Assembly (NCBI GenBank): GCA_043747595.1
Contig: JAYTOX010000117.1
Span: 1-6,934, forward strand
Reading direction: 5' to 3'
Origin: JADKIH01 sp043747595
GTDB lineage: Bacteria > Bacteroidota > Bacteroidia > AKYH767-A > 2013-40CM-41-45
DNA length: 6,934 nt
The position numbers and the translations under genes were made by a program. Positions within the stretch are counted from its first letter, which is position 1, and each line of letters starts with the position of its first letter. Below the pieces are notes generated by a model. It did no database searches. It had not been told where the DNA came from and saw only the letters and a list, made by a program, of their open reading frames with translations. Below are positions 1-6,754 of this stretch, in pieces.

Positions 1-1671
1 CCTTGGCAAATGATGCTTTCCGTTATTGGATTATTTATTTTATCAATAGTATTATTGACCGTAAGAAATGGAGGAGTTTCCTTCTTCCCTACAGCAGATC
101 CAAATTTTGCAAATGTATATATCAGCCTCCCTGTTGGTACAGATCAATCATATACCGATTCAATTACTAGAATTGTAGAAGATCGAGTTTATAAAGCAAT
201 TCGATGGCCAAATCCAATCGTTAAATCTGTAACTTCAAATGTGACGGTTTCAGTTACTGATCCGCAAGATGAAGACCAAGGAAATTACCCTAACAAAGGA
301 AAAGTTTCGGTATCGTTTGTTGAATTTGGAAAACGAAAAGGTGTTTCATCAAGAGCATACTTAGACACCATCAGAGAATCAATAAAAGGAATTCCTGGAG
401 CAGAAATTAGTGTTTCACAAGAACAAGGTGGACCACCGGTTGGCAAACCCATCAACATTGAAGTGAGTGGCGACAATTACGAAGCACTTGTTTTAGCAAG
501 TAAAAATTTAAAGAGAAATTTAGATTCACTAAAGATTGATGGAGTTGAAGAATTAAAAAGTGATCTTCAAGATAAAAAGCCACAAATCGTTTTTGATATT
601 GATCGCGAACGAGCAAACCGTGAAGGCATTTCAACTTACACAATTGGAAACGAAATCTATTTAGGTGTATTGGGAGGTGAAATTTCAAAATTTAGAGATG
701 CTAATGACGATTATAATATTGTTATTAAATACCAGGACGACCAAAGGTATAATATTGACATGTTGAGAAACTTGAAGATCCTTTATCGCGATATGAGTAT
801 GAATGGTATGGTAAGGAACGTTCCACTCTCTTCCTTTGCCGATGTAAAATATTCCGACACCTATGGAGTAATCAAAAGAAAAAACCAAAAACCAGTTGTA
901 ACAATTGGATCAAATATTTTAACCGGCTACAAGGAAAATTTAGTTGTTCAAGATGTTGAAAAGGCAATCAAAGAATTTAAAGCACCAGAGGGAGTAACAA
1001 TAAAAATGACAGGGTCGCAAGAAGAACAAGCAGAAACGGGGGCTTTCCTTGGATGGGCAATGCAAATGTCGATGTTGTTGATTATTCTTATTCTTGTAAT
1101 TCAATTTAACTCTATAAGTAAACCGCTAATTATTATTTCTGAAATTGTATTTAGTATAATCGGCGTATTTATTGGATTCTCAATTTTCAAAATGGAATTC
1201 TCAATTGTAATGAGCGGAGTAGGAATTATTGCACTCGCCGGTATTGTAGTGAGGAACGGAATTTTACTCGTAGAATTTACCGATCTGTTAGTCTCAAAAG
1301 GTGTACCTACTTTCGATGCAATTGTTGAAGCAGGAAAAACCAGAATGACACCTGTTATACTTACTGCCTTTGCAACGATGCTAGGATTAATTCCATTAGC
1401 AGTAGGTTTAAATATCGACTTCGCTACACTGTTTACAGAATTTAATCCTCATATTTATTTTGGTGGTGACAATACTGCTTTCTGGGGACCGCTTTCATGG
1501 ACAATGATTTTTGGATTGAGCTTTGCAACTTTCCTTACGTTAATATTAGTACCGGTCATGTACTTAATTGCTGCGAGATTAAAAAATCGTCTTCGCAAAT
1601 TCAGAGGTCATGCAATCGATGAAGGTGTAGCTCCTAAAAAAGTAGAAGACTTGATAGAAGTTGAAATATAG
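1..1671 (+). CDS. RND-family efflux transporter, C-terminal half (5' truncated by window edge)
   Basis: This is the second half of an inner-membrane proton-driven RND (AcrB/MexB-like) pump. The frame is open to base 1, so the ATG at 10 is only an internal Met; residues below count from it. TM7 is at about 1-18. Next comes the typical post-TM7 stretch with FFPTADPN (25-32) and PVGTD (41-45), then a periplasmic porter/docking region to about 340. TM8 to TM12 lie at about 346-366, 372-392, 398-423, 447-467 and 495-521. The TM10 motif GIVVRNGILLVEF (411-423) and TM11 RMTPVILTAFA (445-455) match the family's proton-relay region. R415 stands where AcrB has Lys940, and T452 corresponds to Thr978. 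The TM11-TM12 loop is long. Full-length pumps have about 1000-1100 residues, so roughly half is missing. Adaptor and outer-membrane channel genes are not seen and may lie upstream. A terminator follows directly, so this is the last gene of its transcript. Substrate unknown. Confidence 0.93.
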   Translation, partial: PWQMMLSVIGLFILSIVLLTVRNGGVSFFPTADPNFANVYISLPVGTDQSYTDSITRIVEDRVYKAIRWPNPIVKSVTSNVTVSVTDPQDEDQGNYPNKGKVSVSFVEFGKRKGVSSRAYLDTIRESIKGIPGAEISVSQEQGGPPVGKPINIEVSGDNYEALVLASKNLKRNLDSLKIDGVEELKSDLQDKKPQIVFDIDRERANREGISTYTIGNEIYLGVLGGEISKFRDANDDYNIVIKYQDDQRYNIDMLRNLKILYRDMSMNGMVRNVPLSSFADVKYSDTYGVIKRKNQKPVVTIGSNILTGYKENLVVQDVEKAIKEFKAPEGVTIKMTGSQEEQAETGAFLGWAMQMSMLLIILILVIQFNSISKPLIIISEIVFSIIGVFIGFSIFKMEFSIVMSGVGIIALAGIVVRNGILLVEFTDLLVSKGVPTFDAIVEAGKTRMTPVILTAFATMLGLIPLAVGLNIDFATLFTEFNPHIYFGGDNTAFWGPLSWTMIFGLSFATFLTLILVPVMYLIAARLKNRLRKFRGHAIDEGVAPKKVEDLIEVEI

Positions 1672-1681
1672 TGATTGAAAT

Positions 1682-1732
1682 AGTGTTGGACAATTGGAAG
1701 AAATTCAGCATCCATTTGTTCAACACTTTTTT
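1682..1732 (+). terminator. Intrinsic terminator after the RND pump gene
   Basis: The arms AGTGTTGGACAA (1682-1693) and TTGTTCAACACT (1716-1727) pair over 12 bp with one G-U. After one T-T mismatch, TGGA (1695-1698) pairs with TCCA (1711-1714) inside. The right arm runs into six T residues (1727-1732). It starts 11 bases after the pump's stop codon and ends before mqnA, so it should separate the two transcripts. Confidence 0.85.
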
Positions 1733-1774
1733 ATGAATGCCCCAAATCTTTATTGACAAGTAGTAGAGCTAAGA

Positions 1775-2536
1775 ATGGAAATTAAATATCGGCCAAAAAT
1801 TTCAGTTGTATCCTATTTAAATAGCAAACCATTTATTTATGGTTTCAACGAATGCAATTTTAATTCAGTTGCAGACATCTCGTTAGATATCCCATCCGTG
1901 TGTGCCGATAAATTAATAAATGGGATTGCAGATATAGGCTTAGTACCAGTAGCTATTCTGCCTCACCTAAAAAAATATTCAATCATTTCGAATTATTGTA
2001 TTGGCGCTAACGGTCCGGTAGATTCTGTTTTATTACTAAGCAATGTTCCCATAAATGACATTAGTAGTATTTATCTCGACTATCAATCGCGAACTTCAGT
2101 AATGCTCATGAAAGTTTTGTGTAAAAATTTATGGAAGATTAATCCTGTTTTTTTAAACTCTGAAATTGACTATGAAAAAAATATAGATGGTACGTCAGCA
2201 GGGGTTGTAATTGGTGATCGAGCTTTACGTTCAAGAGAAAATTTTAAATACTCTTTTGACCTTTCTGACGAATGGAAAAATATGACCAATCTTCCTTTTG
2301 TATTTGCAGTTTGGACTTCCGTAATTGATTTGGATGACAAATTCATTACACAATTTAATGCAGCAATAGAGACCGGAATTAATATGATCGATGAAATCTC
2401 GGCGGCAGAAGCTACAAACGATCTTTCAGCAAGCAAGATAAAACATTACCTCTCCCACTCTATTGATTATTCGTTTAACGAAGAGAAGAAAAAAGCGATG
2501 ACGCTCTTCTTAAAAATGTGCTCTGAGATTGAATAA
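1775..2536 (+). CDS. mqnA: Chorismate dehydratase MqnA (futalosine menaquinone pathway)
   Basis: MqnA removes water from chorismate to give 3-enolpyruvylbenzoate, the first step of the futalosine route to menaquinone; it is a cytosolic enzyme with a periplasmic-binding-protein-like fold. Visible family motifs are VSYLNSKPF (12-20), DIGLVPVA (53-60), GPVDSVLL (80-87), SRTSV (105-109), GDRAL (147-151), DLSDEW (162-167) and LPFVFAVW (173-180), in the expected order. At 253 residues it is near the usual length for the family, at the shorter end. MqnD is a related fold, but the YLNSKP start and the SRTSV and LPFVFAVW signatures are those of MqnA. No other men or mqn gene is in the window, so the pathway is scattered here. 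The start is the first ATG of the frame with the motif-bearing N-terminus intact; no Shine-Dalgarno or clear TAnnTTTG box is seen in the short upstream gap. It converges on the protease gene. Confidence 0.93.
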   Translation: MEIKYRPKISVVSYLNSKPFIYGFNECNFNSVADISLDIPSVCADKLINGIADIGLVPVAILPHLKKYSIISNYCIGANGPVDSVLLLSNVPINDISSIYLDYQSRTSVMLMKVLCKNLWKINPVFLNSEIDYEKNIDGTSAGVVIGDRALRSRENFKYSFDLSDEWKNMTNLPFVFAVWTSVIDLDDKFITQFNAAIETGINMIDEISAAEATNDLSASKIKHYLSHSIDYSFNEEKKKAMTLFLKMCSEIE

Positions 2537-2627
2537 CTGAAATATTAAAAGAGGAATGAATTTGGTTGGTAATTTCCGAAATCGGAATTGATTTATTAAG
2601 TTGACAATACTTCACTATTACCACAAT

Positions 2628-2662
2628 AAAAAAGGACAGCCTGAATGGACTGTCCTTTTTTT
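2628..2662. terminator. Bidirectional terminator between mqnA and the protease gene
   Basis: GGACAG (2634-2639) pairs with CTGTCC (2650-2655) across a 10-base loop. The flanking A6 (2628-2633) and T7 (2656-2662) extend the stem to 12 bp. Each strand therefore reads as a GC stem followed by a U tract, so the hairpin can stop mqnA transcripts coming from the left and protease transcripts coming from the right. It lies 91 bases after the mqnA stop and about 16 bases from the end of the protease gene. Confidence 0.9.
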
Positions 2663-2678
2663 ATTTTCTTATTTGGTA

Positions 2679-3962
2679 TTAACGTGCTAAGACAAATTGA
2701 ACTGTCTTCTTGAACGAATTATTTGAAACAGTAACGAAGTAAACTCCATTTTCAGCTTTAGAAAGATCGATTTGATGAGTATGACCTGTAGGATTTTCTA
2801 CAGTACTAGAAGAAACTACTTTACCTATTATATCAGTAACAACAATTTCTGCTTTTGAACCAATGTTACGAGTCGATACCATATCAATAGTCAATATGCC
2901 TTCACTTGGATTTGGATAAACTGAGAAATTAAAGTCGCTAAGAGAATTTACATTATCGATTACAGGTAGACATGCATCGGATGTAAAGAGTGAATTATAG
3001 AAACTATTGATAGAAGCATACATTCTAGAAGCTTGATTAGCTGTAAACATATTCAAGCAAATATCATCGCTGTAATCCATGTAATTCATAAATTGAATCC
3101 CATTAGCAGAAGTTCCTGAACATGCATCGTTGTATGGATAAGTTAAACAACCAAACGTTGCGTCTGCCTGGTTAGGAGTATCGGCAATATAATCAGTACC
3201 GGTACAAGCACCACCGTCATCGCCCCAGATGTGATATAAACGAAAGCAATGCGAGAACTCATGCGTACAAGTACGACCTAAGTTGTAAGTTGGATCAAGA
3301 GTACCTACTCTACCAAAAGCATTGTATTGAATTACTACACCGAAAGTGTTTGTATGAACTGTAGCAGGAAACTCTCCATAACCTAAAATTCCTCCGCTCA
3401 TATTACAAACCCAAATATTCAAATAACGATTTACATCCCATGCATCCAATCCGCCATTAGCATAATGCTTCACATTATCATTTGTAGAAAAAGAGGTAAG
3501 AGTTGTTGATCTTCTTTCAATACCGGTTGTCGCATTTCCAACAGGATCGCGCTTAGCCATGCAGAATTGAAATTGAGTTGCAGAAGCAACTGATCGAAAT
3601 CCAACAGGAGTACTAGCTGTATCAGCATTTGTACGTCCGAAATCTTCATTCAGTGCGGCTATTTGTGAAAGAATTTGAGCATCTGAAATATTTTGAATCG
3701 TCGTTTTATAAACAACGTGAACAACAACAGGAATTGTATAGATTGTATTCGGACTATTCGTTCTAGCTGCTGCTAAACGTGCTATTTCTTGTTGAAGCCT
3801 TGATTCATCAACGATCATTTGTTGTTCTAAAGCCGGATTTAATGCCTTGAGTTCATCTAAGTGAGTCATTGTTGCACAATTTCTTTTCGGATGTGCATTT
3901 TGAGCGTTACCTACAAAGGTAAAGCACAACATTGCCGCAGTTGCAAGTAGTATTCTTTTCAT
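2679..3962 (-). CDS. Secreted M43-type (pappalysin/cytophagalysin-like) zinc metalloprotease with T9SS sorting domain
   Basis: This is a predicted secreted metzincin protease. A signal peptide covers residues 1-20 (KR, hydrophobic core, GNA before Q21). A propeptide-like stretch reaches about 72, and the catalytic domain opens with IPVVVHVVY (77-85). The zinc site is H234-E235-x-x-H238 with the third His at H244, followed by IWGDD; the Met-turn is in MNYMDYSDD (292-300, M295). Family order is kept, including the Cys-rich TGTDYIADTPNQ region (255-266). Residue 241, normally the Gly of HExxHxxGxxH, is Arg (CGT), and Gly at 237 is Ser. Residues 340-427 form a typical type A sorting domain: FSVYPNPSEG, then a beta-rich stretch with NGVYFVTV and a Lys-containing hydrophobic end. 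That domain directs export by the type IX system and is then usually cleaved. rluE lies upstream on the same strand across 93 bp with no terminator, but a promoter box precedes this gene. Substrate unknown; activity is uncertain because of R241. Confidence 0.92.
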   Translation of the reverse strand: MKRILLATAAMLCFTFVGNAQNAHPKRNCATMTHLDELKALNPALEQQMIVDESRLQQEIARLAAARTNSPNTIYTIPVVVHVVYKTTIQNISDAQILSQIAALNEDFGRTNADTASTPVGFRSVASATQFQFCMAKRDPVGNATTGIERRSTTLTSFSTNDNVKHYANGGLDAWDVNRYLNIWVCNMSGGILGYGEFPATVHTNTFGVVIQYNAFGRVGTLDPTYNLGRTCTHEFSHCFRLYHIWGDDGGACTGTDYIADTPNQADATFGCLTYPYNDACSGTSANGIQFMNYMDYSDDICLNMFTANQASRMYASINSFYNSLFTSDACLPVIDNVNSLSDFNFSVYPNPSEGILTIDMVSTRNIGSKAEIVVTDIIGKVVSSSTVENPTGHTHQIDLSKAENGVYFVTVSNNSFKKTVQFVLAR

Positions 3963-3985
3963 TTATGGTTGTTTATTTAGGTTGT

Positions 3986-3993
3986 CAAATGTA
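3986..3993 (-). promoter_or_regulatory. Candidate -7 promoter box (TAnnTTTG type) for the protease gene
   Basis: On the minus strand this reads TACATTTG, an exact match to the Bacteroidota -7 consensus TAnnTTTG. It lies 23 bases upstream of the protease ATG, which leaves a short A-rich leader with no Shine-Dalgarno. The -33 element is weak: TTTA at 4017-4020 with a 23-base spacer. The box is short, so chance occurrence in AT-rich DNA is possible, but its position is right. Confidence 0.45.
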
Positions 3994-4055
3994 GCGAAGC
4001 AGAAATTCATATTCTATAAACGGAGTTTTATTGACAAAATAATGATAATTCAGCT

Positions 4056-4649
4056 TTAAAATCGAAGGCCAAGTTTACTATAAAATTCTGATCTTTCCAT
4101 GACTTCTACCCTTCCTGACTCCATCGACTTCAGTGATAATTCATTTATGGACTCCCTAATTAGGCGTAAAGTTGGAAACCCAACCTTTGCAGTCATTTTT
4201 CTAACCTGTCTATTTTTACCCTCAATTATTTTAAGGCGTATCCATGAGGTTGGCACATTTAGTCGGAAACGGATTGGTGGATTTCTTTCAGGAATTGCCG
4301 GTAAATCTGAAAGCAATTCAACATGAGCCGATCTAGTTTTATAAACTTTACCATCGAACGATACTTCTATTCCCTCTTTTAGACGATTAATTGCCTCCAC
4401 AGAAATTTCACCTTCTACCTGAACTAAGTAAGAACGTTCGTGTCCCTGTTCAGGGTCAAGTAATCTGCTATTGATTCGTTTATCGTTAGTGAGCAGAAGT
4501 AAACCTTCACTATCGGCGTCTAGCCTGCCAACCGGATAAACGTCTTTAGGAAAATTGAACCCTAATTCAGCAAGGGTTTGATGCTCCCCTTCTTTGGTGA
4601 ATTGTGATAAGGTTCCGAATGGCTTATAGATAGCGTAATATGAAAACAT
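4056..4649 (-). CDS. rluE: 23S rRNA pseudouridine synthase, RluE-like (RsuA/RluB/E/F family)
   Basis: Enzymes of this type isomerise a uridine of rRNA to pseudouridine; E. coli RluE acts on U2457 in the 23S peptidyl-transferase region. At 197 residues without an N-terminal S4 domain it fits RluE (217 in E. coli) rather than RluB, RluF or RsuA. Motifs in order are YKPFGTLSQF (8-17), GRLDADSEGLLLLTND (41-56) with catalytic D44, RNPPIRFR (122-129), PTSWIRL (133-139), EGKNRQVRKMTAKVGFPTLRLIR (143-165, the closing RNA-binding and catalytic motif). The RNPPIR and PTSW elements are what point to RluE. The start is well fixed: reading back from this ATG there is no other start before an in-frame stop at 4677-4679. 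It is divergent from the lipoprotein pair and runs toward the protease gene, with no recognisable terminator between them, so some readthrough is possible. No clear -7 box was found for it. Confidence 0.92.
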   Translation of the reverse strand: MFSYYAIYKPFGTLSQFTKEGEHQTLAELGFNFPKDVYPVGRLDADSEGLLLLTNDKRINSRLLDPEQGHERSYLVQVEGEISVEAINRLKEGIEVSFDGKVYKTRSAHVELLSDLPAIPERNPPIRFRLNVPTSWIRLKIIEGKNRQVRKMTAKVGFPTLRLIRESINELSLKSMESGRVEVMERSEFYSKLGLRF

Positions 4650-4715
4650 AAATGAATATAGTATTATTTTTTGAAATTATGACTTTTGTAAAACAAGACT
4701 AAGATGCCTTTTTCC

Positions 4716-4723
4716 TATTTTTG
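4716..4723 (+). promoter_or_regulatory. Candidate -7 promoter box (TAnnTTTG type) for the small lipoprotein gene
   Basis: TATTTTTG matches TAnnTTTG exactly and ends 16 bases before the ATG at 4740. A TTTG at 4685-4688 could be the -33 element, but its 27-base spacer is longer than usual. Transcription from this box would start near 4728-4730. That lies downstream of the alternative ATG at 4704, so the box supports 4740 as the real start and predicts a leader of about ten bases. Confidence 0.5.
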
Positions 4724-4739
4724 TGTAAATATCGAAAAT

Positions 4740-5183
4740 ATGCTCAAGCCTGTTACATTCTCATTAAGTTTGCTTTCAATTATTATTGTTTCAATTCTGG
4801 TTATTTCTTCCTGCAAAAAAGACTCTGTAACAAATCCTACAACAGTCATTTCATGCGTTGCTGATACAGGTGGATCAAAAACAATAATTGCACTTTTAGA
4901 ACATCATGGGGTAAATATTCCAAATCAAGTTTTCCAACCGGATACCATTTGGGTAAAATTTAATGCTGATAATTGGTCGAATGCTCCAACAGGATATAAT
5001 GTAATGTATGTGGGCGTTGGTGGCTATGGACAGGTAAACATTACAAACCTTAAATGTGGAACCTACTTTTTATATGGTTGCGGGCTAGATACAAGTATTA
5101 GTTCAAATGTTTATGGTGGATTGAGAGTTGTCCTTGCACCTTCAGATTCCATTGTATTAAAAGCAATCCCTGTTACAGAATAA
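4740..5183 (+). CDS. Small lipoprotein of unknown function, probable beta-sandwich domain
   Basis: I cannot assign a function. From the ATG at 4740 the product has 147 residues. Residues 1-24 are a lipoprotein signal with a hydrophobic core and an ISS-C lipobox, so C25 would be lipidated; CKKD follows, and the charged residues may favour surface export as in other Bacteroidota. The mature part is rich in alternating hydrophobic and Gly/Asn/Thr positions (TIWVKFN 69-75, YGQVNITNLKCGTYFLYGCG 96-115, GGLRVVL 126-132), which suggests an immunoglobulin-like or carboxypeptidase-regulatory-like beta sandwich. A His pair sits at 55-56 (EHHGVNIPN), and Cys 39, 106 and 114 could form a disulfide or bind a ligand. 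An upstream in-frame ATG at 4704 would put 12 extra residues before the signal and precedes the likely transcription start, so it was not used. The cytochrome-propeller gene follows after 69 bp on the same strand. Confidence 0.8.
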   Translation: MLKPVTFSLSLLSIIIVSILVISSCKKDSVTNPTTVISCVADTGGSKTIIALLEHHGVNIPNQVFQPDTIWVKFNADNWSNAPTGYNVMYVGVGGYGQVNITNLKCGTYFLYGCGLDTSISSNVYGGLRVVLAPSDSIVLKAIPVTE

Positions 5184-5252
5184 AAAAGAAATAGTCTTCA
5201 TTCTTGAAAGAATCAATTTGAACTACTGCTATCCGGCCAATAAAAACCTGTT

Positions 5253-6740
5253 ATGATTAAATCCAAAATTAAGGGAAGCATATTCTTCTTCCTTGTCATT
5301 TTCACTTTCAGTTGTAAATATGATAAGTATGAATTACCTACCCCTCCTATCGTAATTGAAAATGGATATCCTGATGCAATAGGAAAAATATTAGTTAATA
5401 AATGTGCAACAGCGGGCTGTCACAATTCACTCAGTCGGGGTGTCGCCGGTGGTCTCGATTTTTCAACTTGGAATCAAATGTTTGACGGCGGAAGAAATGG
5501 CACTTCCGTTATTCCTTATAGCATTGACAATAGCTATATGCTTTATTCGGTCAATACAGACACGTTGCTTGGACCTACTCTTATTCCAACAATGCCATAC
5601 AACGAAGCCAATCTCTCACCATCAGAATATTCTACTTTAGTAAACTGGATTGGTAATGGAGCTCCAAACAAAGATGGATTTGTAAAATTCTCGGATAACC
5701 CTTCAAGGAAAAAGATTTATATATGTATGCAAGGATGCGACAAAGTTGCAGTGATCGATGAACAAACAAAAGTTATTATGCGTTACATTTCTGTTGGCAC
5801 CAATAGTACTCAAATAGAGTCACCACATATGGTTAGAGTATCGCCTGACAGACAATTTTGGTACGTAGTATTTTATACCGGCGATGTAGTTCAGAAATTC
5901 AGAACAAGCGACGATTCTTTAGTTGGCCAAGCGACAATTTCTTCAGGAGATTGGAATACTATTATGATTACACCTGATGGAAGTAAAGGGTTTGTGAATG
6001 CAACCGGAGCAGGGAAAACAGTAGTTGTAGATTTGAATTCAATGACGCTCTTAACAGTTTTGTCGGGCGATTTTCCACATGGCGGTTTCATTACAAACGA
6101 TGCACACTACCTTTATTTGACGAGTCAGAACGGAAATTTTATTACTAAGATTGACATTACTTCACCATTTTATGATAGCAATCAAATCGTATTAATACCC
6201 GGGGCACAACCCTCTACTAGCTCGTCGTTAGACCCACACGAAATGATCCTTTCACCTGATGGTACGAAGTATTTTGTGTCGTGTCAGAAATCATCGGAGA
6301 TAAGAATTTTTCAATTGAACAACGACAGTTTATTGGCAGTTGTTCCCGTAGGCAATAAACCTCAAGAATTCACTTCTCTTTCATCGGTAAACAAAGTTTA
6401 TGTAACCTGCACAGAAGCGATTGTAAGTGCCGGGAAAAAAGGGTTAGTGTACTCTATCGATTGTTCTACTTATCAGAAAGACAGTATCTACACCGGCTTT
6501 CAACCACATGGAATCTCAGCAGATGAAGCAACCAATTTGGTGTACGTGGCAAATTTGAACATAGATCCAACAGGGCCGGCGCCGCATCATATTTCATCGT
6601 GTTCCGGGAGAAATGGCAATCTCACAATTTTTAATGCAAATACATTTACCATGTATTACAAGCAACTGAGTGATGGCAGCTCATTCATCTATAAAAATGA
6701 ATTATTGCCTGCACCTTATTTTGTGTCGATTCGAAACTAG
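5253..6740 (+). CDS. Lipoprotein fusing a c-type haem domain to a seven-bladed YVTN/YncE-like beta-propeller
   Basis: This is a predicted envelope-anchored redox protein of 495 residues. The signal peptide (1-20) ends in TFS-C, a loose lipobox, so C21 would be lipidated. Residues about 38-141 look like a monohaem cytochrome c domain: KCATAGCHN with C51, C56 and H57 (CX4CH, not the usual CXXCH), a candidate distal ligand M114 in PTMPY, and a closing helix (LSPSEYSTLVNWIGNGAP). Residues about 153-495 form a YVTN-type propeller with repeats of the pattern P-H-x-x-x-hydrophobic-S-P-D at 191, 234, 275, 328, 370, 418 and 488, about one per blade. His occupies the second position in four of them (192, 276, 329, 419). 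A loop at about 434-455 carries H445-H446 and C450. The order, cytochrome first and propeller second, resembles cytochrome cd1, but no d1-haem function is shown. An imperfect -7 box (TCAATTTG, 5213-5220) precedes it. Substrate and electron partner unknown. Confidence 0.85.
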   Translation: MIKSKIKGSIFFFLVIFTFSCKYDKYELPTPPIVIENGYPDAIGKILVNKCATAGCHNSLSRGVAGGLDFSTWNQMFDGGRNGTSVIPYSIDNSYMLYSVNTDTLLGPTLIPTMPYNEANLSPSEYSTLVNWIGNGAPNKDGFVKFSDNPSRKKIYICMQGCDKVAVIDEQTKVIMRYISVGTNSTQIESPHMVRVSPDRQFWYVVFYTGDVVQKFRTSDDSLVGQATISSGDWNTIMITPDGSKGFVNATGAGKTVVVDLNSMTLLTVLSGDFPHGGFITNDAHYLYLTSQNGNFITKIDITSPFYDSNQIVLIPGAQPSTSSSLDPHEMILSPDGTKYFVSCQKSSEIRIFQLNNDSLLAVVPVGNKPQEFTSLSSVNKVYVTCTEAIVSAGKKGLVYSIDCSTYQKDSIYTGFQPHGISADEATNLVYVANLNIDPTGPAPHHISSCSGRNGNLTIFNANTFTMYYKQLSDGSSFIYKNELLPAPYFVSIRN

Positions 6741-6754
6741 AAGCTTAATTAATT

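Noticed and set aside
10..12. ATG at 10 as the start of the RND gene
   Set aside because: The frame is open to base 1 (Pro-Trp-Gln precede) and the product begins at TM7 of a pump that normally has 12 helices, so this is an internal Met.
1749..1759. TTTATTGACAA shared with 4027-4037 as a common regulatory site
   Set aside because: An 11-base AT-rich match seen only twice; one copy lies 15 bases before the mqnA start and the other sits in the opposite orientation relative to the protease gene. Chance is the simpler explanation.
2170..2436. Open frame on the minus strand inside mqnA
   Set aside because: It lies fully inside a well-supported gene, resembles no known family and has no promoter or signal of its own. 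The same holds for minus-strand frames at 285-888 and 5891-6091 and plus-strand frames at 4099-4326 and 5404-5640.
4016..4029. Small hairpin (AAAC-GGA-GTTT) upstream of the protease promoter
   Set aside because: Only 4 bp of stem and no following T tract on either strand; not enough for a terminator after rluE.
4704..4739. N-terminal extension of the small lipoprotein from the ATG at 4704
   Set aside because: It precedes the likely transcription start and spoils an otherwise standard lipoprotein signal.
5200..5213. Inverted repeat ATTCTT-GA-AAGAAT as terminator or operator
   Set aside because: It is short and AT-rich, forms at most 5 bp with a usable loop, and has no T tract after it.
5213..5220. 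TCAATTTG as the promoter of the cytochrome-propeller gene
   Set aside because: It misses the A at position 2 of TAnnTTTG and has no clear -33 partner; mentioned in the gene entry but too weak to list alone.
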